64,000 bases of DNA from Patella vulgata (lineage: Eukaryota; Mollusca; Gastropoda; Patellidae): NCBI RefSeq assembly GCF_932274485.2, contig NC_065882.2, forward strand, positions 56,519,431 through 56,583,430, given 5' to 3'. A program made the translations under genes and the position numbers. The notes beneath the pieces were generated by a model. It had not been told where the DNA came from and did no database searches. It worked only from the letters and a program-made list of their open reading frames with translations. The stretch's first letter is position 1; every line of letters starts with the position of its first letter. This document shows positions 45,283 to 60,200 of the stretch, one piece after another.

Positions 45283-48200
45283 GTAAGTTTTTTTAATTGG
45301 TGTTATATCGGCGTTATAATAAGATAAGATTGGATTTATTTTTAATTTGATATAATATAAATGTGAAGCCCAATTCATAAACTTTTAAGATGTTTATTGA
45401 GTTCATTTACCCAACCCGACCCGCCTTTTATTAACCTGCTAGTAGTAGAAAGTTGGTAGTCATTTTAACATGCTAGTAGCAGTGGCAAGGATCGACTCAG
45501 CGCCTTTGGGGCCTGCTGTTAGCCGATACAGTAACAACTAATGCCCCATTGACACTTTCACGCAATCGTGGTACGCTTTGGTACGCTAAAGTTCGTACCA
45601 AGACGGAAACTATGCGTACCATCGCGGGAAACAGTCGTAAACTATGCGTACCATTGCGTGCCATGCGTGACAGTGCCGACCCAAAACCTTGGATTTGTCC
45701 AAGCTCATGCCACGCACTCCAGGGCGTACCATTTTCGTAAACTATGCGCAAACTATGCATACCCGGTGCGTAAAAGTGTCAATGGAAATTATGTCACGCA
45801 CTCAGGGGTACTCAATGTCACGCATTGGTGCGCAAGGTTCATCACTGGTACGACAAGATCAGCAATGGTGCTCATGGGTTGATGTAGGTATCTGCCAGTG
45901 GTCAGGAATTCTTCCCGCCACTTGACGTGTGTCACTCATTGGTGCTCACAGTTTACTCATTGATCCTCATAGTGTACTCACTGGTGCTCATAATTTACTC
46001 ACTGGTGCTCATAGTTTACTCTCATATACTCATTGGCAGGTTTGCTTCACTCACAGACGCCGCACCAATCAGAGGCCTCCACGTTTTCACAACTTTTTGT
46101 ATAACGTACAGTTGCTCCATGTTCCACCATCAGAAGCTCCACCTTCCGCTCCAACATCAAGGTACAGAAATTGGTACGCAGCATCCACCACTGCAAGGAG
46201 CACGATGCTATGAAAGTTCTTTTAGTTAAAGTAGAAGGATCCACCCGAGGGGGGTTTCTTCATAGCAACATGCTTGCCGTCAACGGCTCCAAGACAGTTG
46301 TGCTAATTCCATCTGTTTCTAAAACCTTCAGCAATAGTCTTCCACTGGTCTTCTGTTCTAGGACAAACTAATACTTCTGGCTTGTAGACCTTGACGATAG
46401 CTTTACATACTTCTGGTAGAGTGTGATTGCTAACTTCAGGCCAACTTCAAGAGGTTCTCTCATTAATGTTTTATTCTTCTTCATGTGTGGGGTCAACTTT
46501 TCAATCATCTCTTGAAACAATTCGGGGGTGATACGTAGGAAGTTCCGGTAACCTCTGCGATCTTCCTTGTGTAGTTCCGACAATAACTGGTCATAATGGC
46601 CAAAACGTTGTCTCCTTGTCAACCATTGCCTCACCCAGAGTCTCCTGACTTTTCTTTTCTTGCTGCAGGCAGACGGTCTGTCGGTGTCAGGTTTTGATTG
46701 TAGAACAATATTTCGTTCACTTTCATCTTCTTCCAAAAGTAGTAGACCAGCAGCTGCTGAAAGATGTACGTTTTGCAAAGTAAGGTTCCTTTCTTCAAGG
46801 TCTCTGGAGTTCATCATTTTGAAGAGTTGCCGACGGAATGGACCATATCCCAATACCTTTCCTTTATATATACTATTTCTATGAAGCGTGCCAGTGCGTG
46901 CCATAAAATGACTCACAAAATGGTCACGCATGCTTAAAACTGAGTACACTAGCGTAACCAATACCTGACAGTGCAGGAATTGGCGTACCATAGCGCAAGT
47001 TAGTACGCGGTCCCCTGCGCAAACTATCCGCAGATATTGCGTACTGCAACGGGACAATGATGGACGGTGCGGGATACATGACAGACAACTAACATGGTAC
47101 GAATGCGCACCAGTGCGGACAGATTTTGCGTACTATGAGCAAAGGTTGGTCAGCAACGGCACGAACTATTTGATTGACAGATGAAATATACATATCCATC
47201 CGCATTGGTACGCATTAATGATTACCATTGCGGATTCAAAATGCGTGAAACTGTCAATGGGGCATAACAAAGGCAAGTCGTTCATATCTACACTAGTAAC
47301 AACTAATAAGGGACGGATAGTTTTTATTTTCTCAATAAATATATCGGGACTTGGAAAAATAATTTTATTCCCATTTTCTGGATATTGGCGGAATGCTGAC
47401 TTCTTTAATAAATAACTAAATTACCTGTCGATCTCAGTTGTTATATTCATATTTAACGACGTCCAAAACATTCATGAATAATACTAAAATATGAATTATA
47501 GATGAGATTTTTTTAGATTATCTAGGCCCTATCTGACTTATAACAGGAGACTATGTGCTATATGCATATTATTATTATCTAAGGAACATTAAATTTCACC
47601 CAGAGGCCCCTATATTTTGTTGGTTACTCCGCTCACATCTACGTCAAGTTTATTTGACTACAATCTGTTGTATTCAGTTCAATCCACAACTTTCAAATGA
47701 CAATCTGTGAAAATCTGATTGGTGTAAGTTATTGAAATTAGACTAATGTAGATCTAATGTCGGCAATTATAACAAACACTGTATTGTATGGACTTCTTAC
47801 GAACATTTCTGATAAGCTTTTTAATCAACCATTTTATAAATTCCTCCCTTTGTATAATAGTATTCTGTTCGTCTCAGTGGATGTTCTAGTACAATAAAGT
47901 TTGATCTTATCTTTCATCTATTCCAATCGTATTTCTGACAAGTGTAGCAATACTGATTTGTACTAATTGAATAAAAAAAGTCATTTGTCATTTTTATTAA
48001 TTGTATGAGCGTTATATTGTTATTTGTAATATCGCTTTTCAATGTTAAAGTATGAAAACATTTGTGAGCTATGAAAATTCATCATATCAAAAGTTCTAGA
48101 AATATTTGAAATATCCTGATTCTGTACCAAATGTAGATTTATGTTTTATTTCGGTCATTTTTTTAAAAAATTGTGAGTTACTAGGGACTCGCCGTGGTTA

Positions 48201-51200
48201 GATTCCGATTTGACTTTTAATAGGGATATAGCCGTGGCTCTAACAGAAACTTCTTCTTGTCATTTTTTTTATATCGAACTCTGCTAAGTCAATTTATTAT
48301 GTTGCGCAATTGAATAGTATCTTTAATCCAGTCAAAACCTGGAACTATTTTGCGATATGGTTCTACTACAAGCGGTTATCAGGTTATGCGGTGCGTTTTC
48401 CCTAATAATTCACTTTTAGAATCTCATTTAATAATTATATAAAAAAAAACTGTTCAGGATTATCTTATATACAGAAGAGAAAATGTAATTGATCGAATGT
48501 CTCGTCAACAAAATATCAGACATGACTTAATTATCAATATTACAATATTACTACTATATTTTGTTACTTGAACGTCCCTCGTGCCAAATATGCTATCTTG
48601 GATAAAAATCTTGAAGTTTTTGTGACAAAATCGGACGTTCGCGGTCATAGTAGGAAAGAGGCGTAACTGGTGTATAATTTTGCGGGATCAGGCAACGATT
48701 ATGTTCATCTGTATTCAGTAGTTATAGTGTTACGGGGGGTCCATTCTCTAGTTGTAAAAAAAACCACACCAAGGGTTCGATTCAACGGTTTATTCAGATA
48801 TAACAGAAACCCTGAAATACATAATAAATAAGACTAAATATATATAATAATACATATGTTGAATTGATAAAATCTATATCTATACACAATTACAAATTAA
48901 TAATAGCATCATAACTTTAGTAGTAGAAATATACATACTAGATACATGCTACATAGGCCTATCTATAAATCCATTTTACTTAATCACTTAAACACGATCT
49001 TAAATACTGCCTATATAATTAACTTCATCCTGCTAACTTGTATGACAGCTACAAGTTAAAGTATATGTATGTAATAATACCAATCTAAATAATCTAAATA
49101 ACTAAACACTTAATAAGTAGCTTACCCTAGAGAGGGGTTTTGCTGGCTAGACAGACTGTCAAAGGTGAAGTACCTTTGAAGGATCTGTAATAAAATATAT
49201 GAATGTGTGAATATGCAATAGATGTTTAAAAGTATATTTGAATGAAAGTGGTGAAATGTATAATATACTAACTATAAACCATTACTAAACCCAAGGAACT
49301 TTACATTTTACTATAAATCCAATATGTCTGACACTATATGTCCAACATGACCAAGACTTTGAAAACTATGATAAAACTACATAAAACAATATAATACATA
49401 CCCTACCTGGCAATCACTGGAACTATTGAATACTTTAATCTAACTTCTATATAAACTATATTAGAAATGAAATATCTAAAACTAGCTAATTAAACTATGA
49501 CTATTCAGAAATAAGTTGCAATATGGAGAACTGAAAATAGTCAACCTATTGCCTCAAACTCTATTACCTAAGTGTCCAAACATTCCCTGGATACCAAATC
49601 ACCTGACCACAATATACTCAGGTTCAAAGGTTAAAACCAAGACAAGATACCAAAAGTGAGAAGAAAGTCACTCTAACTTAAGATAGTGGATAGAAAGTCG
49701 ATAGAAACACAGGATAGCTAAAGCTAGTGAAGTGGAACATATTATCTAACATTTAAAACTTAGTATTGGTGACTTTAAAATATTCCCCAATAAAATCACT
49801 CTCCCACAATAGTAACACGGAAGTGCATAACTGTATGGGCTGACATGGCAAGGTTTTATAGCAGCACAATTTAACCAAAGCTGTGTCTTTTCAGCAACGA
49901 TTATCTCCCAATGACTACCGATTATCACCATTACTTCTATATACCTCGTGTCAAAATCTGACTTTGATAGCCATAACAAAGAGTCATAATTCGTGTATAA
50001 TTTTGCATTTAGGAGCAGATCATCCTATAGATTTATTGACTGGCATGACTATCATAAACTTGATATATCTCTTGTCCACCTGCTCACGTAAAAAAAGAAC
50101 CATAAGAAGAAACATTTAGAAGTGTTCATGTATTGAAATCACTGAAGGGAAAGATGGCATAGATCACAACAGGATTTATGGCACTCCGGGATAATGTTGA
50201 CCTCATGTGCCTATCTCCTACATATTCCGACGTTCGAGCAGAAGTGCTCACTTACTTAGATTCCTATGTTTGAATGTAAATGCTCTCTGACCTTCCCTCA
50301 AGTTTTTGGACCCCAGAGTGCTGTTTTGTTTTGTAGTACTGTTTTTGGCCTATGCTCTCTTCGCCTTCGGGTATTTCAGTATGGAATAATGCTTACCATA
50401 TCATATTCATATAAGATGATTTATATTGTCCCTGGTCTAACACATAAGCTTAGTTAAGTGGTGTGACAGCTTGCAGGTGACACGGTATAGTGTTGTTTGT
50501 CCCACCTCGTGGATTTTCTCTTTTCGCTCAAGTGAATTATCGAAGTAAAATTGTACCATAGTTTAGTCCCATAATGACCCAGTTTGTGTGGAGTGGACGT
50601 AAAACCCCACTTCTCTCTTTTAAGTCAAAATCACACTTGCTAACGACTGAATGGAATATACATGTATGAGCTTTGTAAAGATGTATATAGATATGCATCA
50701 CCATTATATGTTAGTCTCATAATGACGACCTAGTTTGTGTCCAGTGAACGCTAATTCTCATTTTACTCTGTTTTTCCCATGCCTAAATTATCCTTGCTAA
50801 CGACTAAATGGAATTAATTAATTGGTAAAGGTGTCCATACATATACTTCATTTGGGGTATTATAAACGTAACATTTTATCCCAATTTGTGGTGTTTTTAA
50901 TTTATTTCTCCTGTTTATGCCTTTCTAGTCATTTTCTATTTTGTTAGTAGGAAGGTTGCTATATGTGGGTAACATTAAACTTTGATCCATGCCCCTGCAA
51001 ACTTCGGTTTTCATTAAATTCAATTTTCAGCGCGAGTTGGGTATCATTAGCAGTAGAACTTCAAACTCGGTAGGAGCCCGAGTTGTCCTACTAATGCCCA
51101 ATATTTTGTCTGTCCAAATTAATTATTGTCCGAATAGTAGATCACCCAAATCTGGTTCCAAAATTTCACATTTTTTGCTTATTTTTGAACTAAAATATAT

Positions 51201-54200
51201 TTGTTCCAATTTTTAAGGTCGGTATCAACTGAATCAATCTAATATTTTGTGGGGATGTATCGGGTTCTTCCTTGTAGCCTAAGGATGGCAACTATTGATT
51301 TTGGTGCATATCCCGACCCCCAGGGGCAGAGTCACGCCCAATTTTTGTGTTTATCGTATACAGGCCACAATTCTGAATGGATAATCTTGAAACTTGGCAT
51401 ATGTATTCCTTATAGTCTAAGGGCGGCAACAATTGCTTTTGGTGTACGCCCCTATTCCAATTTGTGGTGTTTTTAATTTATTTCTCCTGTTTATGCCACG
51501 CCCATTTTTTTGTGTTTAGAGTCTGAAGGCCACAATTCTAAATGGATAACCTTGAAACTTGGTATACTTATTCTTTATACCCTAAGGACGGTAACTATTG
51601 ATTTTGGTGCATGATTCCCCATCCCCCTCTTTAGGCGGTTCCACTCCCACTTTTTGTTAATATTTTGTCTGTAAATGATATACAGGTTGCAATTATCAAC
51701 AGATTTGGGTCAAATTCGGCGTGATCCAACATAGGGTTGTACCTATTTATGTTGTTCCATATCCAACCCTCAGGGACAGAGCCACGCCGAATTTATTTGT
51801 TTATCGTCTGCACGCTGCGATTTTGAATGGATCATCTTGGAACTTTGCAATTATTTATTTTGGTGCATGCCATGACCCCCAGGAATGTGGACGTATATTG
51901 CAGCGGTATCGATGCTCTTAACTAATTGAAACTAATTGAAAGAAGTTTAACTCTTTTGAATTTAACTTGCCATGTGATAAAGGTTGTCGTTAACCTTGCT
52001 CTTTAATTGTATGCATCAAATCTTATTTCAGATATTTCTCATATCCGTCAGATGTAAAAATAGAAATAAATAGTGTGACAGAACTGGATTTTCCTAGTGT
52101 TACTGTGTGCAATATGAACCCTGTCAGATCATCAGCTCTCTTTTCACCTCCATTTGACCAAATGCTAAGTTACCGGAAAGATCAATTTTCTGAGGGTAAC
52201 AGCCTATATGATGCCGCTAAGGAAATGTTTTCGGAAGCTATGGGTAAGAACATTATCTTTAAATTAAAGTATATACAGTATATAAAGTATATTAAAAATA
52301 ACAGGTTTGGGTTAATTTGTAACCTTGGGTATTTGAGTTAAGAATTTAACAGAATTTTGTACCAAAGTTGTATACAACTTTTATTTCTAGGAATGGGTCC
52401 AGGGCACGATTCGGGGTCCGGTCAGATTATGGGTTCGAGTTCGGATCCAGTTAACAATGTTAACAACTCCACAGAAGGCCACCAGATGATGACGACGACG
52501 ACATCATCTACAGCCGATTTTGAGAACTATATCAGTACTGGTTTTAATCAATGGGATATCCTAGACGAGAAAAGCGTGAATGGGTTCTACAATACGACAG
52601 ATTCAGAGTTCGATGCTTCGTTTAAGTATGCATATTTGTCAGCAAAAGTAAATAAGAGTTTAGCTATTTCAGTGGGACATTCCTTGAAGACCTTCATGAT
52701 TAGTTGCAAATATGGTGGATTTCAATGTTCGCCGCAGTAAGTTTTTTCTATACGCACTCATTCGAGCTGAACATGTATTGTCGTAGCCTATGCCCTTCAT
52801 TAGTCCTCTGTCCATAATTCTTTTTGTGAAAACCGTAACGGTCATAATTCAGGAGTGTATTGAATAGTCTATTGGTATATTTCTCGCAGAAGTTGTGACG
52901 ATACAGTGACATATATTATCACTAGTGTAAATCGCCAGATGGGAGAATACAAACACAATAATTTTTCAAGCATTAATGCTTTTATTCCCCTTTTCCCTGC
53001 TTCACAAACCCTTAAGTTAAAATCACTAAAATACATTTTAATAAAAATCAAAATGAAGTTTTAAATTTTATGCGTTTCACGAATATAATTTAAAATGCAA
53101 TTTTAATTGATTTTAGTTTAAATATAGTTGAACCAACGGTTACAATATCAATGGGAAGAGTTTCACACGCTTTAGCAATGTTTGCACATGATCAGACAGT
53201 CATAGAGAGATGGAATAAATGAGTTTATTGCCTATTATTCGTTGCAAAAATGTATCAGTGGTTTGGCCTTAAACTTGCATGGTGCTTTCGTGACCTTTGC
53301 ATTTGATTTACTCGCAAGCTTCAGAGTTAGATCTATTTGATAAGGCCAACTTCAAGCGCCAATTTTTTAAACAAATCCTAATCCTAACCCTCGACCTAGC
53401 CCTAATGCTTACGCTAACCCTAACCTACAATCTCGCCAACAATCACGTGCCCTAACCTTATTTACATCGCAGCGACCTTGACGAAAATTCAGCTGGCCTT
53501 AACAAATAGATTTAGCCCAGGCTTCAGTGGAAATAATGCGTATCGATAAACTAAATCGCTTGAGTTTCGTAGTTTTATTCTATAACTACATGCAAATACA
53601 AGCAAATATCATTGAATACAGCCATTGAATACAGCCATTGAATAACCTATGGTTGAATTCAGTGGCTTAAAAACGTACTAATTTTGTCCAGAATGACGTC
53701 ACTTTCAGAATTACGTCAAACAGTAATGACGTGACCACTAGGCAACTACAATTTTTGTCAAAAAGAAAGAAAAAAGGGCGGAACTTATGATGAATTCTAA
53801 CGTTATTGGTGCTGATTTTTTTTTTGATAATCTGGATAGTACAGTGTATTTTGAGATTTGTATGTAGTTATAGAATAAAAACAGAACTCAATGACCAATG
53901 AATACCGCTCGGGTTATTCAATGGTTAACTCGAGTTTATCCCTGCGCAGGGATACACTCTCTTGAACCATTGAATAACCCGAGCGGTATTCAATGGTCAT
54001 TGAGTTCTATCTATTTATTATACGGCAGTAAATAGTAATGGCTGATTCACAAATGATGAAATAATAATTTGAAAAAAAAAACGTGAAGAATAGGCTAATT
54101 AGACGTAAACGATTGTCGTTCAGTTTGGACTGTTATAATTGCTTAGAAATTACTTTTTTTTGTTTAAAAAATTGAATATAAATTACTTTACATACACGCA

Positions 54201-57200
54201 TATTACATTAATATGTGTTTTAGACCCATTTATAGTAGGCCTACTAAAAAAATAGAGGCATACGCCCTTTAACAACTTTAAAACTAATACACCAAAAATC
54301 ACAGGTTCCGATCTCAAGATTTGAAATGTCAGTCCCATAGACCCACCCTTTCAGTGATACTTTGAAAATACCGAAGTGCCACACTTCTTATTGGATAATT
54401 CCTATCTATCTTACCCAATTAAAATGATTTTTCCCCAATATAAAATCATAGTTAAAAATGTCCCTAAAATAGTTTTGTGAAACGCCACAATTTTAAGTTA
54501 GGATAAAATTTTAACTTAAAATATTATTTTAGTGGATTTTATCAAAAATGCTTAACTTAAAACCGTTTTGTGAAACGCATCTATCTTAAGTTAGGATATA
54601 ATTTTAGTTTAAGACGATTTTAAGGGTATATAAGTTTTTGTGAAACAGTGCCTTGGTTACTTTTATTGGCTAAACCACGACTAGGAATGGTAAAACCTGG
54701 GCGAAGAAATACGATGTAAACGAAAAACTAAGGTCAAGACCGGTGTCTTTGTTTTATATTGGATTTCTTTTTCCAACTTAATCATGGGTGCTTTATCATA
54801 CATACGAATGAATCGTCCGAAAGCAGATATCTACAGTAAGCTATTTTTAAAGACTCGGTGGGATTGTTTATTAGGACATGTGGAATAAATATATCGAATT
54901 CAATATTTGAGACCACACATATCGAGCCTTTAAGTTATCCCCCACTACACTAATTGGATATTCAAATGGGCATATTTAAACATACATTAGACAAGGGCTA
55001 ATTCTGCCTACTGCAGGTCTTTCTTTAGGCCTGAAATGTTATATATAAACTATTAGTTAGACATTTATTAACAAAACAAGACCATAATCAACTCTCGATG
55101 GCATCGGATACTCGAGATTTTAACTAGATTAGAACGGTTCGCCATTTATGAATTTAATTTAAAAATAGGAAAGCGAGGCTAATCTCCAATATACCATTGC
55201 CCTAATAACCACAATGTACACATCTTGTCAAAACTAAAAACAGTGATAACTTGGCTTAGAATGAAATAATTTGAATACATTTTTCAATATTTTCATTTTA
55301 CATTATCTATTTTTATGCTATTATAGCAATAATAGTCAGCTCTTTAACTAAATCTTACATAATGTATCTTTAATATTTAATATTTGTAACCCCTAACTTT
55401 ATACGAAAACTTGATTTTCCAGATTATGGGCATGTTCCCATACTTTCATAGTTTATGGTGAATTTGTACAAGGCAAAAATCTTAAATGTTCACTAAAAAT
55501 CACAGTGTATCTGTCTTTCATGTATTTAAACTGGTACGCAATTACTAAAATCACCGGCTTGTTATGCCGGACATTTTGCCCTAACGGCGGCGCTACGGTC
55601 TACCCTTATTTCGATTTGGAAGGAAGCGTCTAATGGACGCTTTTTCTTGCCAGGACCTCCTGAACCAGGCAAATCCCGAAAAACTTTCTCGACCAACACT
55701 GGGAGTGAACCCGGGACTCCCTGTTTAATTGGCCAGCTCTCTACTCACCCACCCATCTTTGTCAGCGGGAGGTAGTTGTTTGGAGAAATATTCTTCCGGA
55801 AAGGCACACAGATAACGCCTTTATAATTGAAGGTTGATGAAATACTATTGATTTTATACAGGAACTTTACAACTTTTCACAATCACAAGTATGGAAACTG
55901 TTTTACATTCAACCATCCAGATAAAGGAGATTCTTTAAAAGCTAAGTTTCCTGGACCTTTATTTGGTGAGAACAATTATGTTTGGGTTTATTCTGTGTAT
56001 GTTTCTTGTTCCTATACCAAATAAGTCAATAAACCGTTATATCAGATTATAAAATTCGTGTGCCGCTTTTTAAATCTTGAATTACTTTTACTGAATTCCT
56101 GACCTAAACCCCGATTTCATTAAAATGGAAAAGCCATTTGCAGGCAAAGACTGTAACAGAGTGTTAGCCTTGAACAAATCGTGCCCGGGACTAACACAAG
56201 TCATTGGTATAGCAGCATACATTTATCGGAATGTACATGTACTTGTTTTTCTTTATTAATAAAAAAACGGTCAATAATGTTCTCTATCCTGTTTACCGAA
56301 AGAGATTGCGAAATAGCTTATGTCTATAGAGCATTCCGCTCCCTGAGTGTTTTCTTTATGAACCCCGTTTCATTACAATAATAGAACTATTAAACGTTAT
56401 TGTCCAAATAGTAATAATATTTTCATGTATGGACCCCAGTCCCTGATACATAGTTACATGTATAATTAATTATAAAGTATTCTTCCAATCTATATCCTTG
56501 TTTAATCAGCCCACTTTAAGTTAATTATATCTTTACAGTATATACGGATATTACTGAAGATTCGTCAATTAATATTACTGTTACTATAAAACAGCTTAAA
56601 TAACAAAACTATAAATAGTACCTGATAAAATATCTCTAAGCAAAACCGCAATATAAGAACCGGATAGTTTGTAAACAAAGATACCTGTTATCATGCGTTG
56701 CTAAATGTTCATAACTTTGATTAAATCGACAATTTTAATTTTTTGTTGTTTTAAGACATTTAATTTCTTGACGAAGTGATAATGCTTATTTAAGTTGAAA
56801 TTAACCATACATATTAACAGTATTACCTTCTGTAAAATAGCAAGTGAAACAATTTCAACTTGCCCAGCTCTAATAACACTCGAATGAGCCCAGGACAATA
56901 ACTCGGGAACTTCCTGCCCAAAATTGATATTTAAAAAAGCATCTTTACTAAATATTTCTGACACTTCGATAAAAAAGATTCTCGAATTCCATGACTAATG
57001 TTCTCAAATGGGGATCTAAATAGCCTAGAGCTTGGCCACACGTTTCTTGTTGTTATTCATCTTTTACACCCCGCCCAACTTTCTATAATGTAAATGGTTC
57101 CTTCAAATTCCCAATCTTAATTTCATATCATCTGCTGAACGCAGTTATGATTTCTGTCAGTCAAAATAATTGATACATTCTTGAAGTGCCTAAATGCACA

Positions 57201-60200
57201 GTCCGTTACGATTTATTTATTGTTTTCCAGGCCTTTCACTGGAGTTATACCTTGAACAGAGTGAATACATACCAGCTCTATCTCCAGAAGCAGGTGTCAA
57301 GGTTGTTGTTCATCCACGAAATACCATGCCATTTCCTGTAGAGGAGGGTATCTCTGTATCACCGGGTTACGCAACATCTATTGGGTTAAACGCTGTAAGA
57401 AATTCTCTACATATCTTCACAAATTATATGTGGTAACAAAAAAAATATTGATACTATTATGGGGAGACTCTTAAACTTTGTTTTGTCGAACATCAAAGAA
57501 CTTCAGCTTAACTTATTGGGTTAAACTCACTAAGCATTTCTTTACATATCTTCACAAATTGATATGTGGTAACGAAAATCAAACAAAATATTGATACAAT
57601 TATGGGAATACTATTAAACCTTATTTTGATGAACGTCAAAGGCCTTTGCTTTCTAATATATCAAGCTGTCTTTGACATTTCAGTAATATTCATAGTGATT
57701 CTTTTAGATACAATATATAGCAACTTAACTTATTGGGAGACACTTTTAGATATTACTTAAAGGTTTGATAATTTGACGTTTCTTTTAGGTTGAAATGATA
57801 AGATTGGAACCTCCACACGCAGACTGTGCTACGAAAGGATTAATAGAGGATATTTATATGAAAAATTTAAAGACAAATTATTCCAAGTTATCGTGTATGA
57901 AAACTTGCTACCAGATGTTGATTATGGAAGAATGTAACTGTTCCAACCCAACTTTGTATGTGGAAAATATAGAAAATGTGTGCAACATGACCAACAATAC
58001 TATAGGTAATTTAATGCCAAAGAACAAAAAAAAATAAAACATTTATTTTTATTAGACAGTATTTTTTTACAGATAGAATGGATGTATTGATAAGCTCTAG
58101 GATACCAGTTATTTTCACTAATTCTTAGTTTTCTAAATTGATTTAATCTTCTTGGTTATGGAAGACTCGATCAACATCGACACCAATTAAAATCCATACA
58201 TATAAAAACAATTGCAGCTTAAAGCCACACTCTACTTGTTATTTATGATACATTCCTGTCGCTAAGTAATTATTGGTTTATAAAGGACTTTTTTTTTTTT
58301 TGTAAAAGTTTAAAAATCCCTGTGCATAAGATATCGATGGTAGGGTTTGTCTCTGTTGCGACTTTAAGCCACCCACTTCCCGAAAATTATGTGGGTGTCT
58401 GTCATAAGTTGTACAACTGTATATAATACTTGGTTACTGCAAATAATTATTGTGCAGCAAGTTGCGACATTTGTGTTTAAGTTTAACAGTTCCGATGCAT
58501 AAGATTGTCTCCAACTACCACATTTTTTTGTGGACGTATAATGTCCGTCCGCCCAGTTTTCTGTCCAGATTGTATTTGTGAATTTTTATCCAATTTTAAC
58601 GAAACTTGAAATGTAGATTTGTCTCCCAAAGACTTCCACCCCTTTCCATATTGGCATGTATCGGACCGTCACTTCATTGATTATGGCTCCTGATTGTACG
58701 AAAAATCACGTTTTAGCTTGTGGACACTCTACAGGTCAAAATTTGTATTCGATTTTGATGACACTTGCAATGTATGTTTACAACCCAAAGATCACGGTTC
58801 CTGTCGATATTCGCACATATCGGAATGTAACTTCCTTGATTATGGCCAACGATTTTTCGAAAATTTATGTTTTTTTTGGCTTTTGGACCCTCTAGAGGTC
58901 ACAATATTTATTCCGTTTTGATAAAACTTAAGATATGTATGTTTATATCCGAAAAATCTGGGTTCCTGGCGATATTTGTGCGTATTGGACCGTAACTTCC
59001 TGGAATATGGTCCTTGACTGTACAAAAATCGTTTTTTCATGCAAAATGTGGGCGTATCTTGCATGACAACCGCTTGTTTTTGTAAAATTGAAAATTAATA
59101 TTTATTTTCCAAGCATGGTGTGCACAAAATATAAAGACAACAAGGCAAGCTGATTATAAAGCATGTGATGCCAAATGCCCCCAGGCGTGTTAGTAAGTAT
59201 ATTATTGTTTGTGGAATCCAACTTTGGTTGTTTGACCCTGTGAAACCCCGTAACCACAAATCTCGTGAAAATATATGAACTAAACTATAAATAAATTATT
59301 GTGTAACAGTAGATCATCATGTATAACAGCACAATGTAAAGTAATGAAGGGCGTGTTAACAATGTCGGTTCAAATACTTAATGGTTGTTGATAAGCTACA
59401 ATATGGTTGTGGAAATTGACATTCAAGTTTGTCTCCAACAATTAAAATGTAGATAAATAGATTGTTCCTTAGAAATGTGGTCTCCTAATGTTGGTTTGTA
59501 AAAATATTTTTTCATGACTGACTCTTTTAAGTGTGTGAAGCGTTAGGACATTATTCGTATTATCAAATATATATGCAAACATTAGGTAAGTAAAACGGTT
59601 TAGCCAGCAGTCGTTCATAGTAATTAATAAGCTAGAAGAAATTGTAAAACAAAGACAGACGTACCGAAATATAGATACATTACTAGATATGATTTTATCA
59701 TCACGAAAAGTAACGATTGTGTTTTATATGAATTATTAATTCCTGTAATATAACAGATATTATCACTTCCACCTGGATTAAAGCACATTGCTGAACCAAT
59801 GCTTACACTCATTAACAGTCCATTAACCATAGTAAGGCACATTGCTGAATCAATGGTTACACTCATTAACAGTTCATCAATCAACCGTAGACTTACTGTA
59901 CATTAGGTAAAGTGCAGTTACCGTTTTTAGTCGGATTCGGTTTGTTACATAATTGGCATCCGTCGGCTTTTCGGGTAGAAATCATGGAATAAGCTTTATT
60001 TTGTAGGTTTTGATGTTTGATTACAAAAAAAACAATGTTGACATTTTTTCTGAGTAGGTCTTCATAGTATGGGAGGCCATTATTTGAGGGTAGCCATTTT
60101 GTGATAATATTCCAACTTATTTTATTATTTTCACCTTATTTATAATGTTATCGACATATCAACTGTGATTTGGCAATGTATTAATATTGGCAGGGTTCAT

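Larger units (their letters stand above)
45542..47264 (-). mobile_element. PIF/Harbinger DNA transposon with intact ends
   Basis: Terminal inverted repeats TGCCCCATTGACACTTTCAC (left) and the complement of TGCCCCATTGACAGTTTCAC (right), flanked by TAA on both sides (45539-45541, 47265-47267), the 3-bp target typical of Harbinger. Subterminal regions are rich in GTACG and GCGCAAACTATGCG-like strings. The minus strand carries a decayed transposase. The element sits in intron 1 of gene 2. Confidence 0.95.
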
